Origin: Hominimerdicola alba
GTDB lineage: Bacteria; Bacillota; Clostridia; Oscillospirales; Ruminococcaceae
Assembly (NCBI RefSeq): GCF_900109655.1
Contig: NZ_FOAT01000006.1
Location: forward strand, 62,001 to 126,000
Length of the DNA stretch: 64,000 nt
Reading direction: 5' to 3'
Below are positions 43,611-52,228 of this stretch, piece after piece (position 1 is the stretch's first letter; each line of letters starts with the position of its first letter). Below the pieces are notes generated by a model that worked only from the letters and a program-made list of their open reading frames with translations, was not told the DNA's origin and made no database searches. The position numbers and the translations under genes were made by a program.

Positions 43611-44465
43611 ATGAGCGAAAATTTCATCGAGATAAAAGATCTTCGGTTTTCATATATAAATGATCTGGAAGAGCCTCCCGTTAAGACAGAGGTGCTGAAA
43701 GGTGTCACGCTGAATATAAAAAAGGGTGAATTTCTGGCGGTGCTTGGTCACAACGGTTCGGGAAAGAGCACCCTTGCAAAGTGCATCAACGCTATCAATC
43801 TTCCCGAGGCGGGGGGAGTATTTGTGGACGGCATGGACACGCTGGACGAGGACAATCTTCTGCCCATAAGACAGAGGGTGGGAATGGTATTCCAGAATCC
43901 CGACAACCAGATAGTTGCAACTATCGTTGAAGAGGACGTAGCTTTCGCTTTGGAGAACATGGGCGTTGAGCCTGCTGAGATAAGGCGGAGAGTTGACGAA
44001 GCCCTGAAAACGGTGGGAATGTACGAATACCGTCTGCACGCGCCTCACAAGCTTTCCGGCGGACAGAAGCAGAGAGTGGCTATTGCGGGTATAATCGCTA
44101 TGCGCCCCGACTGCATACTCCTAGACGAGCCCACGGCTATGCTTGACCCAAAGGGTCGTGAGGAAGTCATGAAGACCATAAAGCTTTTGAATTCCCAGGG
44201 CGTGACGATAGTGCTTATAACCCACTATATGGAAGAAGCGGCTCAGGCTGACCGCGTGGTAGTTATCGACGGCGGCGAGCTTGTTATGGACGATGTTCCG
44301 CGGAAGATATTCTCACAGGTTGAGAAGATGAAAGAACTTGGTCTGGACGTTCCGCAGGTCACTGAACTTGCTTGGGAATTACAGAAAGCAGGGTTTGATA
44401 TCTCCACAGAAATAATCGATGAAGATGAATGTGTGAAGAAGCTGGCGGAGCTGTTTGGAAAGTGA
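43611..44465 (+). CDS. ecfA1: ECF transporter ATPase EcfA1
   Basis: 284 residues. ABC ATPase with Walker A '[10 protein letters not shown]' near 43, Q-loop '[20 protein letters not shown]' near 88, signature '[14 protein letters not shown]' near 142, Walker B '[13 protein letters not shown]' and switch 'ITHYMEEA'. The 'NPDNQ' Q-loop is typical of energy-coupling factor ATPases. It powers vitamin or metal uptake with EcfA2, EcfT and various S components. ATG 43611 is used; an upstream ATG 43566 has no ribosome-binding site. Confidence 0.94.
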   Translation: MSENFIEIKDLRFSYINDLEEPPVKTEVLKGVTLNIKKGEFLAVLGHNGSGKSTLAKCINAINLPEAGGVFVDGMDTLDEDNLLPIRQRVGMVFQNPDNQIVATIVEEDVAFALENMGVEPAEIRRRVDEALKTVGMYEYRLHAPHKLSGGQKQRVAIAGIIAMRPDCILLDEPTAMLDPKGREEVMKTIKLLNSQGVTIVLITHYMEEAAQADRVVVIDGGELVMDDVPRKIFSQVEKMKELGLDVPQVTELAWELQKAGFDISTEIIDEDECVKKLAELFGK

Positions 44466-44473
44466 CGGACGGT

Positions 44474-45208
44474 ATGACATTAAGAGAAAAACTTCTTGAA
44501 GAAAAGCGTGTGGGTCACAGGGGCGGTATCTACAACAAGATGCAGGTGGATTTTGCTTACAATTCCAACCACATCGAGGGCAGCAGGCTTACCCATGACC
44601 AAACGCGGTATATCTACGAAACAAAGACAGTTGGGACAAGCGGAGCGAATGATGCTGTAAGGGTGAATGATATCATCGAGACAGTGAATCATTTCAGGTG
44701 CTTTGACCATATACTGGATACCCTTGGTGAACCGCTGACGGAAGTGTACATCAAAGACCTGCACCGCAGGCTGAAAAGCGGAGTTATGGACAGGTATGCC
44801 GTGATAGGAGAGTACAGGCAGGAAGCAAACGAGGTCGGTGGTATGCTGACGGCTTCACCTGATGAAGTTGGTATGAAGATGCGGGAACTTCTTGCGGAGA
44901 ACGGCACTGAGATGACTTTATATGATGTGGCGCGTTTCCACATGATGTATGAGAAAATACACCCGTTCTATGATGGAAACGGTCGTACAGGCAGACTGCT
45001 GATGTTCAAGCAATGTCTGGAAAACGATATAATACCCTTCTTTATAAGTGATGACGACAAGATGTTCTATTGCATGGGGCTGAAAGAGTGGCAGACGGGT
45101 GACAGCGATGAAAGGCTGATAAACGTTTTTCTTGCGGCACAGGACTACACCAAGGCTGTGATGGAACATTTCGGGATAGAATATGACAGGACTTTTGTTG
45201 AATACTAG
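44474..45208 (+). CDS. Fic-domain protein, class II with self-inhibition motif
   Basis: 244 residues. The Fic core 'HPFYDGNGRTGR' (163-174) with catalytic His163 is complete. The N-terminal 'SNHIEG' (31-36) fits the (S/T)xxxE(G/N) inhibitory helix of class II Fic proteins, so Glu35 would block ATP until relieved. It would AMPylate or otherwise modify a protein target. It starts 8 bp after ecfA1 (GTG 44462 is an alternative), splitting the ecfA1 and ecfA2 genes. Confidence 0.9.
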   Translation: MTLREKLLEEKRVGHRGGIYNKMQVDFAYNSNHIEGSRLTHDQTRYIYETKTVGTSGANDAVRVNDIIETVNHFRCFDHILDTLGEPLTEVYIKDLHRRLKSGVMDRYAVIGEYRQEANEVGGMLTASPDEVGMKMRELLAENGTEMTLYDVARFHMMYEKIHPFYDGNGRTGRLLMFKQCLENDIIPFFISDDDKMFYCMGLKEWQTGDSDERLINVFLAAQDYTKAVMEHFGIEYDRTFVEY

Positions 45209-45257
45209 GATATAGTCAAGAGGAAATAATAAAAAGCGATCTAGCGAGGACGAAAAA

Positions 45258-46061
45258 ATGCTTGTAACAGGTTCTGCACTAATAGCAGTATTGCTGATAG
45301 TGCTTGGAAAAACAGGAAAACTCAAACTGCATAAGACATCGTCGGCTATAGTGGCTATGGTTATGACAGCGGCGGTGGCGGGGCTGTATTTTGCCGAGGG
45401 TGCAAGACTTCTTGCGGCTATGGGCGTTAAAGTCACGGGGCTGAAAGGCAAGGAGTACGAGTACGTAAAGATATTCGGAAGTACATCCAAGGCGGCGATA
45501 GTTGCGAAGATAATACTTATGATAGTATGCGCAGTACCGTCGGCGGCGGGGCTGATATACACGGCTCAGGCACTGGTGAGAAAAGCGGTTATCCGTGAAG
45601 GCTATGAGGCTGACAATGTGTACTCTGCGCGGTGGGCTAAGGCTTCGGCATCGCGTGGGATAGCGGCGGCTGTGGGTATGATAGGTGCTTTGGCGCTGAT
45701 GGTGATACTTGCACTACCCCATCTGGACGAGCTTATGCAGACGATGATGATAGTCTTGAATCCGTTTATCTTGCTGATATTCTGCCTTCTGACTTTCGGT
45801 ATCGCACTGATACCGCTGACAGGATATTTTCTTGTGGTGAACGGAGTACTGTTCATGGTAGTCAGCGGGCTTGGCGCGGCGGCGCTGGTGCTGTATATCC
45901 TTTCGGTGATATTCGGTATATCCGCGGCGGGAAGTGCTGTAAAGAGCGGTGCGATAAGCAAGGGTCGCGGGACGATATACGGTCTGCTGAGTTTATTGGC
46001 GGGCTGGAACATCGTGGTATTTTGCAGCCTGAAAAAAGAGATATCGAAGAACGCAGGATAA
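45258..46061 (+). CDS. Multi-spanning membrane protein
   Basis: 267 residues with about seven hydrophobic segments, Ala/Gly/Leu/Met-rich, with the longest polar loop in the middle ('LVRKAVIREGYEADNVYSARWAKASASRG'). GCGAGGAC precedes ATG 45258. No family recognised. It lies between the Fic gene and ecfA2, so it may be an unusual S component or an unrelated insertion; neither is shown. Confidence 0.6.
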   Translation: MLVTGSALIAVLLIVLGKTGKLKLHKTSSAIVAMVMTAAVAGLYFAEGARLLAAMGVKVTGLKGKEYEYVKIFGSTSKAAIVAKIILMIVCAVPSAAGLIYTAQALVRKAVIREGYEADNVYSARWAKASASRGIAAAVGMIGALALMVILALPHLDELMQTMMIVLNPFILLIFCLLTFGIALIPLTGYFLVVNGVLFMVVSGLGAAALVLYILSVIFGISAAGSAVKSGAISKGRGTIYGLLSLLAGWNIVVFCSLKKEISKNAG

Positions 46062-46086
46062 TGCGTTATAGTTTGGAGAAAGTAAA

Positions 46087-46944
46087 ATGGCAGTGATAAA
46101 AACCGAGAAACTCACCTATGTTTACGGTGAGGGCACGCCCTTTCGCAAGGTGGCGGTGGATAACGTTGACCTTGAGATAGAAAAGGGTGACTTTGCAGGG
46201 ATAATCGGGCACACAGGTTCGGGGAAGTCCACGCTGATACAGCATTTCAACGGACTTCTGAAACCTACAAGCGGTGCGGTATACATAGACGGCGAAAAGC
46301 TCTGGGACGATAAGGCTAAGCTTCGTCCTGTGATGTTCAAGGTGGGGCTGGTCTTCCAGTACCCCGAATATCAGCTGTTTGAGGAAACGGTGGCTAAGGA
46401 TATAGCTTTCGGACCTAAGAACATGGGGCTGGACAAGGACGAGATCAACCGCCGTGTCAAAGAAAGCGCTGAGATGGTAGGGCTTTCTTCTAAGGCTCTG
46501 GAGAAATCTCCATTTGAGCTTTCTGGCGGACAGCGCAGGCGCGCGGCTATCGCGGGAGTTATGGCGATGGAGCCCGAAGTGCTGATTCTGGACGAACCTG
46601 CATCGGGACTTGACCCCAAGGGCAGGGAGCAGATACTGGGCATGATAAAGGATTACCACAGGCAGAAAGGCAACACGGTACTGCTGGTATCACATTCCAT
46701 GGAAGATATCGCCAAGAATGTGAATAAGATACTGGTGATGAACGATGCGAAGCTATTCTGCTATGATGAGACGGTGAAGGTATTTCACCGTGCTGAGGAA
46801 CTGGAAGCTATGGGGCTTGCGGTACCTCAGGTGACAAGGGTGTTCAACAGGCTGAAAGCTATAGGGATAGACCTTGGAGAAGATGTATATACGGTCGGTT
46901 TCGGCAGAGATCTTTTGCTGAACAGGCTTGGGAAGAGGGTTTAG
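46087..46944 (+). CDS. ecfA2: ECF transporter ATPase EcfA2
   Basis: 285 residues. Walker A 'IGHTGSGKST' near 42, Q-loop 'VFQYPEYQLFEETVAKDIAFG' near 90, signature 'LSGGQRRRAAIAGVM', Walker B 'VLILDEPASGLDP'. The 'YPEYQLFEETV' segment is the EcfA2 signature. ATG 46087 is 25 bp past the membrane protein. It dimerises with EcfA1. Confidence 0.94.
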   Translation: MAVIKTEKLTYVYGEGTPFRKVAVDNVDLEIEKGDFAGIIGHTGSGKSTLIQHFNGLLKPTSGAVYIDGEKLWDDKAKLRPVMFKVGLVFQYPEYQLFEETVAKDIAFGPKNMGLDKDEINRRVKESAEMVGLSSKALEKSPFELSGGQRRRAAIAGVMAMEPEVLILDEPASGLDPKGREQILGMIKDYHRQKGNTVLLVSHSMEDIAKNVNKILVMNDAKLFCYDETVKVFHRAEELEAMGLAVPQVTRVFNRLKAIGIDLGEDVYTVGFGRDLLLNRLGKRV

Positions 46945-46946
46945 GA

Positions 46947-47753
46947 TTGATAAAGGATATTACGATTGGACAGTATTTCCCGGGTAAATCGGTGCTGCAC
47001 CGCATGGACGCCAGGGTGAAGATACTGCTGACGGCGGTATTCATCGTTATGCTGTTCATGGCTAAGAGCATACAGGCGCTCTCGGTGGGGATAGTGTTCA
47101 CGGTGGTGACGTTCATAATATCGCGGATACCGCTTAAAATGATAGGGAAGAGCCTGAAGCCCATAATACCCATAGTAGTATTCACGGCGGTGCTGAATCT
47201 GTTTTTCATACGCACAGGTGATGTGCTCTGGAAATGGAAGATAATAAAGCTTACAAGCGACGGTGTTGATACTTCGGTATTCATGGTGATAAGGATAATA
47301 TGTCTGATATGCGGAAGCTCACTGCTTACCTACACGACTTCACCCATAGAGCTTACCGATGCTATCGAGAAGCTGCTGGGACCCCTGAAGAAGATAAAGG
47401 TACCTGTGCATGAACTGGCTATGATGATGACGATAGCCCTGAGGTTCATACCCACGCTCATCGAGGAGACCGACAAGATAATCAATGCGCAGAAAGCCCG
47501 CGGTGCTGATATGGAAACAGGCGGTCTGATACAGAAGACCAAGGCACTGATACCCATACTGATACCGCTGTTCGTGGCAAGCTTCAGGCATGCCGAGGAA
47601 CTTGCGCTGGCTATGGAATGCAGATGCTATCACGGCGGTGAGGGCAGGACGCGAATGAAGCAATTGAAACTCAGCCTGCTAGACCTTTGGGGAAGCCTGT
47701 ACTGCATGGTATTCCTTGCAGGGGTCATCGCGGTGAATATCATCACTAAATAG
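46947..47753 (+). CDS. ecfT: ECF transporter transmembrane component EcfT
   Basis: 268 residues, about five or six membrane helices. The two coupling motifs for the ATPases are 'AQKARGADME' (near 180) and 'ALAMECRCYHG' (near 225). It links EcfA1/A2 to substrate-binding S components. The start is TTG 46947, 2 bp after the ecfA2 stop. Confidence 0.94.
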   Translation: MIKDITIGQYFPGKSVLHRMDARVKILLTAVFIVMLFMAKSIQALSVGIVFTVVTFIISRIPLKMIGKSLKPIIPIVVFTAVLNLFFIRTGDVLWKWKIIKLTSDGVDTSVFMVIRIICLICGSSLLTYTTSPIELTDAIEKLLGPLKKIKVPVHELAMMMTIALRFIPTLIEETDKIINAQKARGADMETGGLIQKTKALIPILIPLFVASFRHAEELALAMECRCYHGGEGRTRMKQLKLSLLDLWGSLYCMVFLAGVIAVNIITK

Positions 47754-47845
47754 AAGTTTTCAGCATATCAACATATGCTGTGGATATGGTTTACAGAAAA
47801 ATGTGCAAAAATTCTGGAAGACAATAGTATGTTTGAGGAGAATTA

Positions 47846-48307
47846 ATGATGGAAGATATTTATTTCCCCGAACTGGGAATGAGCGAGAAGGAACTTATGA
47901 AGAAACTTCCGTTCACGAAGGCTACTAACGGTGCTACGGGTAAGACTCTGGATTTCTCGTGGTACGGCAGGATACCGAAGGGCTGGAGAATAGCTTTCGG
48001 TAAAGAGATGCTGACAGAGATGGCGGCAGAATACAAGAACTTCACAAGGCACGACAGAAAGGAATGGCGTGTCACGGGAGTTATGGAAAAGTACGGCGAA
48101 CTTCGTATCTACACGGGCATGACTACTCCGGGAATGGATGACATTCTGGAGAAGTACACATCACTCAGCCACAAGAGGTGCCTTGAGTGCGGCAAGCCCT
48201 GTGTTCAGCGCGGCGACGGCTGGATATACACCATGTGCGAAGACTGCTACGAGGACATGGTTGAAAGGCTTGGTCACGGCGCTGGTATAAGGACGCCTTT
48301 TGACTGA
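47846..48307 (+). CDS. Hypothetical protein with C-terminal zinc ribbon
   Basis: 153 residues. The C-terminus has four Cys in pairs, 'CLECGKPC' and 'CEDC', likely a zinc site. The N-terminal half is basic with aromatic residues. GAGGAG precedes two adjacent ATG codons (47846 and 47849). It lies between ecfT and truA. No family recognised. Confidence 0.7.
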   Translation: MMEDIYFPELGMSEKELMKKLPFTKATNGATGKTLDFSWYGRIPKGWRIAFGKEMLTEMAAEYKNFTRHDRKEWRVTGVMEKYGELRIYTGMTTPGMDDILEKYTSLSHKRCLECGKPCVQRGDGWIYTMCEDCYEDMVERLGHGAGIRTPFD

Positions 48308-48414
48308 TAATTGCTGTTTTCTGCGGTGCGGTATGCTTCATGAGAGTTACCGTGGGGCAAGTATGCGCATTTTACGGCAGAGTAATGGTATACATATGAA
48401 AGGAGATGTCTGTA

Positions 48415-48708
48415 ATGGGCGGTTTTTTGACCGATATGGATCAGGATCAAAAAATAATGATACTGGAGAGAAAGATACACAGACTTGAAAACAAACTGAA
48501 TGGAGGCAGCGGTATGTCTAAGATACTGGAAACACTGATAGGACAGGATGTTACTTTGAATTTTGCATATGAAGAACTTAAATGCAGGGTACTTGACTGC
48601 GATGAAGACTGGATAAAGCTTCTGGTATACGGCAAAAAGAAGGATATGACGATAATACGCCCCGTATACGAGATAACCAAAGTAACACTTGACAAAGACG
48701 GGATATAA
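48415..48708 (+). CDS. Hypothetical protein with coiled-coil start
   Basis: 97 residues. The first third is a likely coiled coil ('KIMILERKIHRLENKL'), followed by a compact beta-rich domain ('GQDVTLNFAYEELKCRVLDCDEDWIKLLVYGKKKDMTIIRP', Sm/SH3-like by eye). AAAGGAG lies 9 bp before ATG 48415. It is 9 bp before truA. An RNA-binding Sm-like role is only an inference. Confidence 0.65.
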   Translation: MGGFLTDMDQDQKIMILERKIHRLENKLNGGSGMSKILETLIGQDVTLNFAYEELKCRVLDCDEDWIKLLVYGKKKDMTIIRPVYEITKVTLDKDGI

Positions 48709-48717
48709 GTTTATAAT

Positions 48718-49470
48718 ATGAGATACTTCAAAATGACGCTGGCTTATGACGGCAGCAATTATCACGGCTGGCAGAGACAGTCCAATGCGCTGGCTGTGCA
48801 GGAGGTAGTTGAAGACGCTATCCTGAAGCTGACGGGAGAAAAGGTAGTCGTGCAGGGCTGTTCCCGTACTGACGCGGGAGTCCATGCAAGAGAATATGTG
48901 CTTTCTTTCGGGCTGGAACTGCCCATAAACTGTCGGGGTATACAGCTGGGGCTGAATTCATGGCTGCCCGATGATATCAGTGTCATAGGCTGCGAGGAAG
49001 CTGATGAGGGCTTTCACGCGAGATATATGTGCAAAGGCAAGGAGTACGAGTATATCGTACATAACAGCAGGATAAAAGACCCTTTCATGCGCAATACTGC
49101 TTTCAGGAACACTTATCCGATAGATGAAGTACTTCTGGATAAGGCGGCAAAGGATTTTGTCGGCGAGCATGATTTCAAGGCATTCTGTTCAACTGCCTGC
49201 GACAAAGAGATAACAGTAAGGAAGATATATCGTTTCGATGTCAGGCGTGAGGGTGATAAGGTCATCTTCACCGTGGCGGGAAACGGGTTTTTATACAATA
49301 TGGTCAGGATTATGGTGGGAACTCTGCTTTTCATAAACGAGGGTAAGATAGCCGCTGACGCTATCCCCCGCATACTGGATTCAAAGGACAGGAAGAAAGC
49401 AGGCAAGACAGTACCGCCCCAGGGATTGTACCTGAACAAAGTTTATTATGATGAGGTATCGGTAGATTGA
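48718..49470 (+). CDS. truA: tRNA pseudouridine(38-40) synthase TruA
   Basis: 250 residues. The catalytic motif 'CSRTDAGVHAREYVLSF' (catalytic Asp near 52), 'YDGSNYHGWQRQ' at the start, and 'GNGFLYNMVRIMVGTLL' near 205. It modifies the anticodon stem of tRNAs. In Firmicutes truA often follows ecfA1-ecfA2-ecfT, as here in outline. The stop overlaps the next gene by 4 bp. Confidence 0.97.
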   Translation: MRYFKMTLAYDGSNYHGWQRQSNALAVQEVVEDAILKLTGEKVVVQGCSRTDAGVHAREYVLSFGLELPINCRGIQLGLNSWLPDDISVIGCEEADEGFHARYMCKGKEYEYIVHNSRIKDPFMRNTAFRNTYPIDEVLLDKAAKDFVGEHDFKAFCSTACDKEITVRKIYRFDVRREGDKVIFTVAGNGFLYNMVRIMVGTLLFINEGKIAADAIPRILDSKDRKKAGKTVPPQGLYLNKVYYDEVSVD

Positions 49471-51242
49471 GCAATAGGAATAAGAACAGAAAAGGCAGAA
49501 GAAGAACTCGCCGCCCCGAGGACATCATCAGGGAAATAGATGAGATGGCAGAGCTTTCTGACTTCACGGAAAAGCCTGTGGAGAGTGTATCTGAGGAAAG
49601 CGGAGAAGCCATAGAAACGGCTGAGGAGATAGTATCCGACACTGTCGAAGATATCGTGGAAAATGCTGATAAAGCTGTAGAAACAGCGGAAGAAGCTGTG
49701 GAAGAAACTACAGAGGAAGCCGTGGAAGGATCAGCAGGGGATACGGAAGAAACTGCCGAAGTATCTGTGGAAGAAGATGCAGAAGAAACCGAACAGGAAT
49801 CTTTTGCGGCACCTTTACAGGAATTTTTAGAGGACGAATATGAGGAGCCCGCGGAAGAAGAACCTGCGGAAGAACATATCCCCGAGCCGGAAGAGGTAAG
49901 AGAAAGACCTCACAAGAAGAAGCACAAGCAGTCCTCACAGAGGAAAAGATCTGCTCCGCCGCGAGATGAAGCGGAGCTGGCGAGAAAGAGCATAAAGCAC
50001 ACCCGCACAGGGGGCATACCGGATGAGGAACCCCGCAGACGCAGGAGAAAGCCCGCCCACAGAGCGCCTACTCCGGAAGAGATACGCGATGCAAGACAAC
50101 GCGAGAAGAAAAAGCGGCGCGTAAGGACTATTGCGGCTGTGCTGATAGTAGCATTGTTCGCAGGCGGGGCATACCTTGCGAGAGGAAAATGGGTTCCCAA
50201 GCTGGAAAGTGTGCTGTACCGCCCTAAGGAGACCATAGTCAACGACGGCGAAGTAAAGAAGGGAAATTTCCCCCTTAGCTTTGACGACGGCGCGGTGAGC
50301 AGCATAAGCAATACAGGAAGCTACCTGCTGTGTCTGGATAAGAATCAGCTGAAATTCTATGATTCTGACGGTGAAGAGGTAAACTCATTCAGCCATAACT
50401 ATGCAGACCCTGTTATGAGAACATCGGATAAGAGGGTGCTGCTTTATGACAAGGGCGGAAGCTCCCTGATGGTAGTCGGCAGAAAGAGCGAGATGTTCAC
50501 GAAGTCGGTGAAGAACAGGCTGATAATGGCTGAACTGGCTTCAAACGATAATGTGGCTGTAGTGACTTCTGACGAGAGATACGCTGGCATACTGACGGTA
50601 TATGACGGCAACGGCCGTGAGATATACAAGTGGTCCAGCAGTGCGTCGGTGCTGAGCGTTACATTTGACGAGAGCGGCAGCGGCTGTTTTGTTACAACGT
50701 ATTCAAACAAGGGCGGTATGCTGAGTTCGGTGGTCAGGTATCTGACATTTGACTCGGAGGACCCTGAGATGGTGAGCGAATCTCTGCCTGTGCTGGCTTT
50801 GCAGGCTGTGAAAAACGAAAGCGGTGACATCTGGGTGGCAGGTGATACTGCATTCTACAGGCTTGACAGCAGGGGAAAGATACTTACCACATACAAATAC
50901 GAGGGCACGATATCTGATTTTGCGCTGAGCAGCAGCTGTGCAGCGGTGGTGCTGGACGGCATACGGCGCAGGTCTTCTGAACTGCTGATATTTGACAGCA
51001 GCACGGAGAACGACCAGCCCGACAAGAGGGTGAAGGAATCCGACGGAATGCCCGAAAGACTGAAGATAAGCGGCAGCAAGATAGTTCTGCTGAAGGAGAA
51101 CAGCATAGACTGTTATGACAGGTTCGGAAATCTTGATGCGACAGCTGAATGCAGCTCGGATTACAGTGATTTTGTTTACTTCGGTGACAGCGTATACTTC
51201 TGCGATTACCGCGAGGTGAACAAGATATCCTTTGCCACATAG
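49467..51242 (+). CDS. Membrane protein with acidic repeats and propeller-like extracellular domain
   Basis: 591 residues, in four parts: a basic start, an acidic low-complexity stretch (about 30-145, 'EEAVEETTEEAVE'-like), a basic stretch (about 145-215) and a transmembrane helix (about 217-236), then a beta-rich extracellular domain of about 350 residues with repeated 'x-YD-x-GG' and 'YDGNGREIY' turns, resembling the DUF5711 beta-propeller-like family. The TTG start overlaps the truA stop. It precedes cvpA by 10 bp. Function unknown. Confidence 0.7.
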   Translation: MSNRNKNRKGRRRTRRPEDIIREIDEMAELSDFTEKPVESVSEESGEAIETAEEIVSDTVEDIVENADKAVETAEEAVEETTEEAVEGSAGDTEETAEVSVEEDAEETEQESFAAPLQEFLEDEYEEPAEEEPAEEHIPEPEEVRERPHKKKHKQSSQRKRSAPPRDEAELARKSIKHTRTGGIPDEEPRRRRRKPAHRAPTPEEIRDARQREKKKRRVRTIAAVLIVALFAGGAYLARGKWVPKLESVLYRPKETIVNDGEVKKGNFPLSFDDGAVSSISNTGSYLLCLDKNQLKFYDSDGEEVNSFSHNYADPVMRTSDKRVLLYDKGGSSLMVVGRKSEMFTKSVKNRLIMAELASNDNVAVVTSDERYAGILTVYDGNGREIYKWSSSASVLSVTFDESGSGCFVTTYSNKGGMLSSVVRYLTFDSEDPEMVSESLPVLALQAVKNESGDIWVAGDTAFYRLDSRGKILTTYKYEGTISDFALSSSCAAVVLDGIRRRSSELLIFDSSTENDQPDKRVKESDGMPERLKISGSKIVLLKENSIDCYDRFGNLDATAECSSDYSDFVYFGDSVYFCDYREVNKISFAT

Positions 51243-51252
51243 GAGGAGTATC

Positions 51253-52131
51253 ATGGCTTTTATACTTGATGCATCTGTGTTCCTGATACTTGTGGTGACC
51301 TGTATAGTGGGTTATACCAAGGGTTTCCGCAGGAGCATCATAGGTATGATAGCAGCCGTTATCGCAACGGTATCGGCTGCGGCTTTTTCCGATGCGCTGG
51401 CTGAACCTGTGTACAACAGGTATATGCGGGACAAGGTAAAGGCTCATGTGATGAAGGCGATAGAAGATGCCGACCCTAAAGAGATCGTCATGGATAAGCT
51501 GAAAGAGCGTGGCTACGGTGATCATTTCACTGAGGCTGAAATAGGGGAGACCGTTGAAAAAGGCGGCGACCTCGATAAGAATATCAGCGAACTTATGAAA
51601 AGCAAGGGATTCGGGCATGATGATATCGACGGACTTAATCAGGAGATAGACAGTTATCTGGATAACGAACTGCCCGTGAAGATCAGCAGCCAGATGGAGA
51701 AAGCCGGTCTTTCGAGGTTCAGCGACAGCATAAAGATATCCACTGAGGATATGCGTGAATGTGTCACGAGGATAGCTAACCAGAGCAAGGCGGACGCGGC
51801 GGATTACATCGTTGAAAAGGCTGTTAGCCCTATAATGACAGGTGTGATACGTTGTCTGTTATTTGTCATAAGCTATCTGGTTATGATACTTCTGCTGAAA
51901 CTGATAGTGGCGGTATCGGGCATACTGGACAAGATGAAGGAAGTCAAAGCGGCTGACCGTTTTGCGGGGCTGGCGCTGGGTACCATACAGGGACTGCTTT
52001 ACTGTGCAGTCATCGCCTGGGCGCTGAGCGTTTTCTGTCGGGCTACCAAGGACAGTCTGACGGTATTCAATGCGGGGATAGCTGAGGAGACTTATCTGTT
52101 CAGATATTTCTTTGACTTTTTCCACGGCTGA
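51253..52131 (+). CDS. CvpA family membrane protein
   Basis: 292 residues. The first segments 'FLILVVTCIVGYTKGFRRSIIGMIAAVIA' match the CvpA/colicin V production family, and 'IMTGVIRCLLFVISYLVMILLLKLIVAVSG' with 'GTIQGLLYCAVIAWAL' ends the conserved core. The middle polar region is longer than usual. AGGAGGAG precedes ATG 51253, selected over the upstream start at 51232. Probable role in envelope processes. Confidence 0.85.
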   Translation: MAFILDASVFLILVVTCIVGYTKGFRRSIIGMIAAVIATVSAAAFSDALAEPVYNRYMRDKVKAHVMKAIEDADPKEIVMDKLKERGYGDHFTEAEIGETVEKGGDLDKNISELMKSKGFGHDDIDGLNQEIDSYLDNELPVKISSQMEKAGLSRFSDSIKISTEDMRECVTRIANQSKADAADYIVEKAVSPIMTGVIRCLLFVISYLVMILLLKLIVAVSGILDKMKEVKAADRFAGLALGTIQGLLYCAVIAWALSVFCRATKDSLTVFNAGIAEETYLFRYFFDFFHG

Positions 52132-52228
52132 CAGACCGGGCTTTTATTCAACGAAGTTCGGTACAGAGCGGTTATAATGAATAGGATATTTGCAGCCTTG
52201 CTTCACGCGGGGCGGAAAGGAGATAGAT

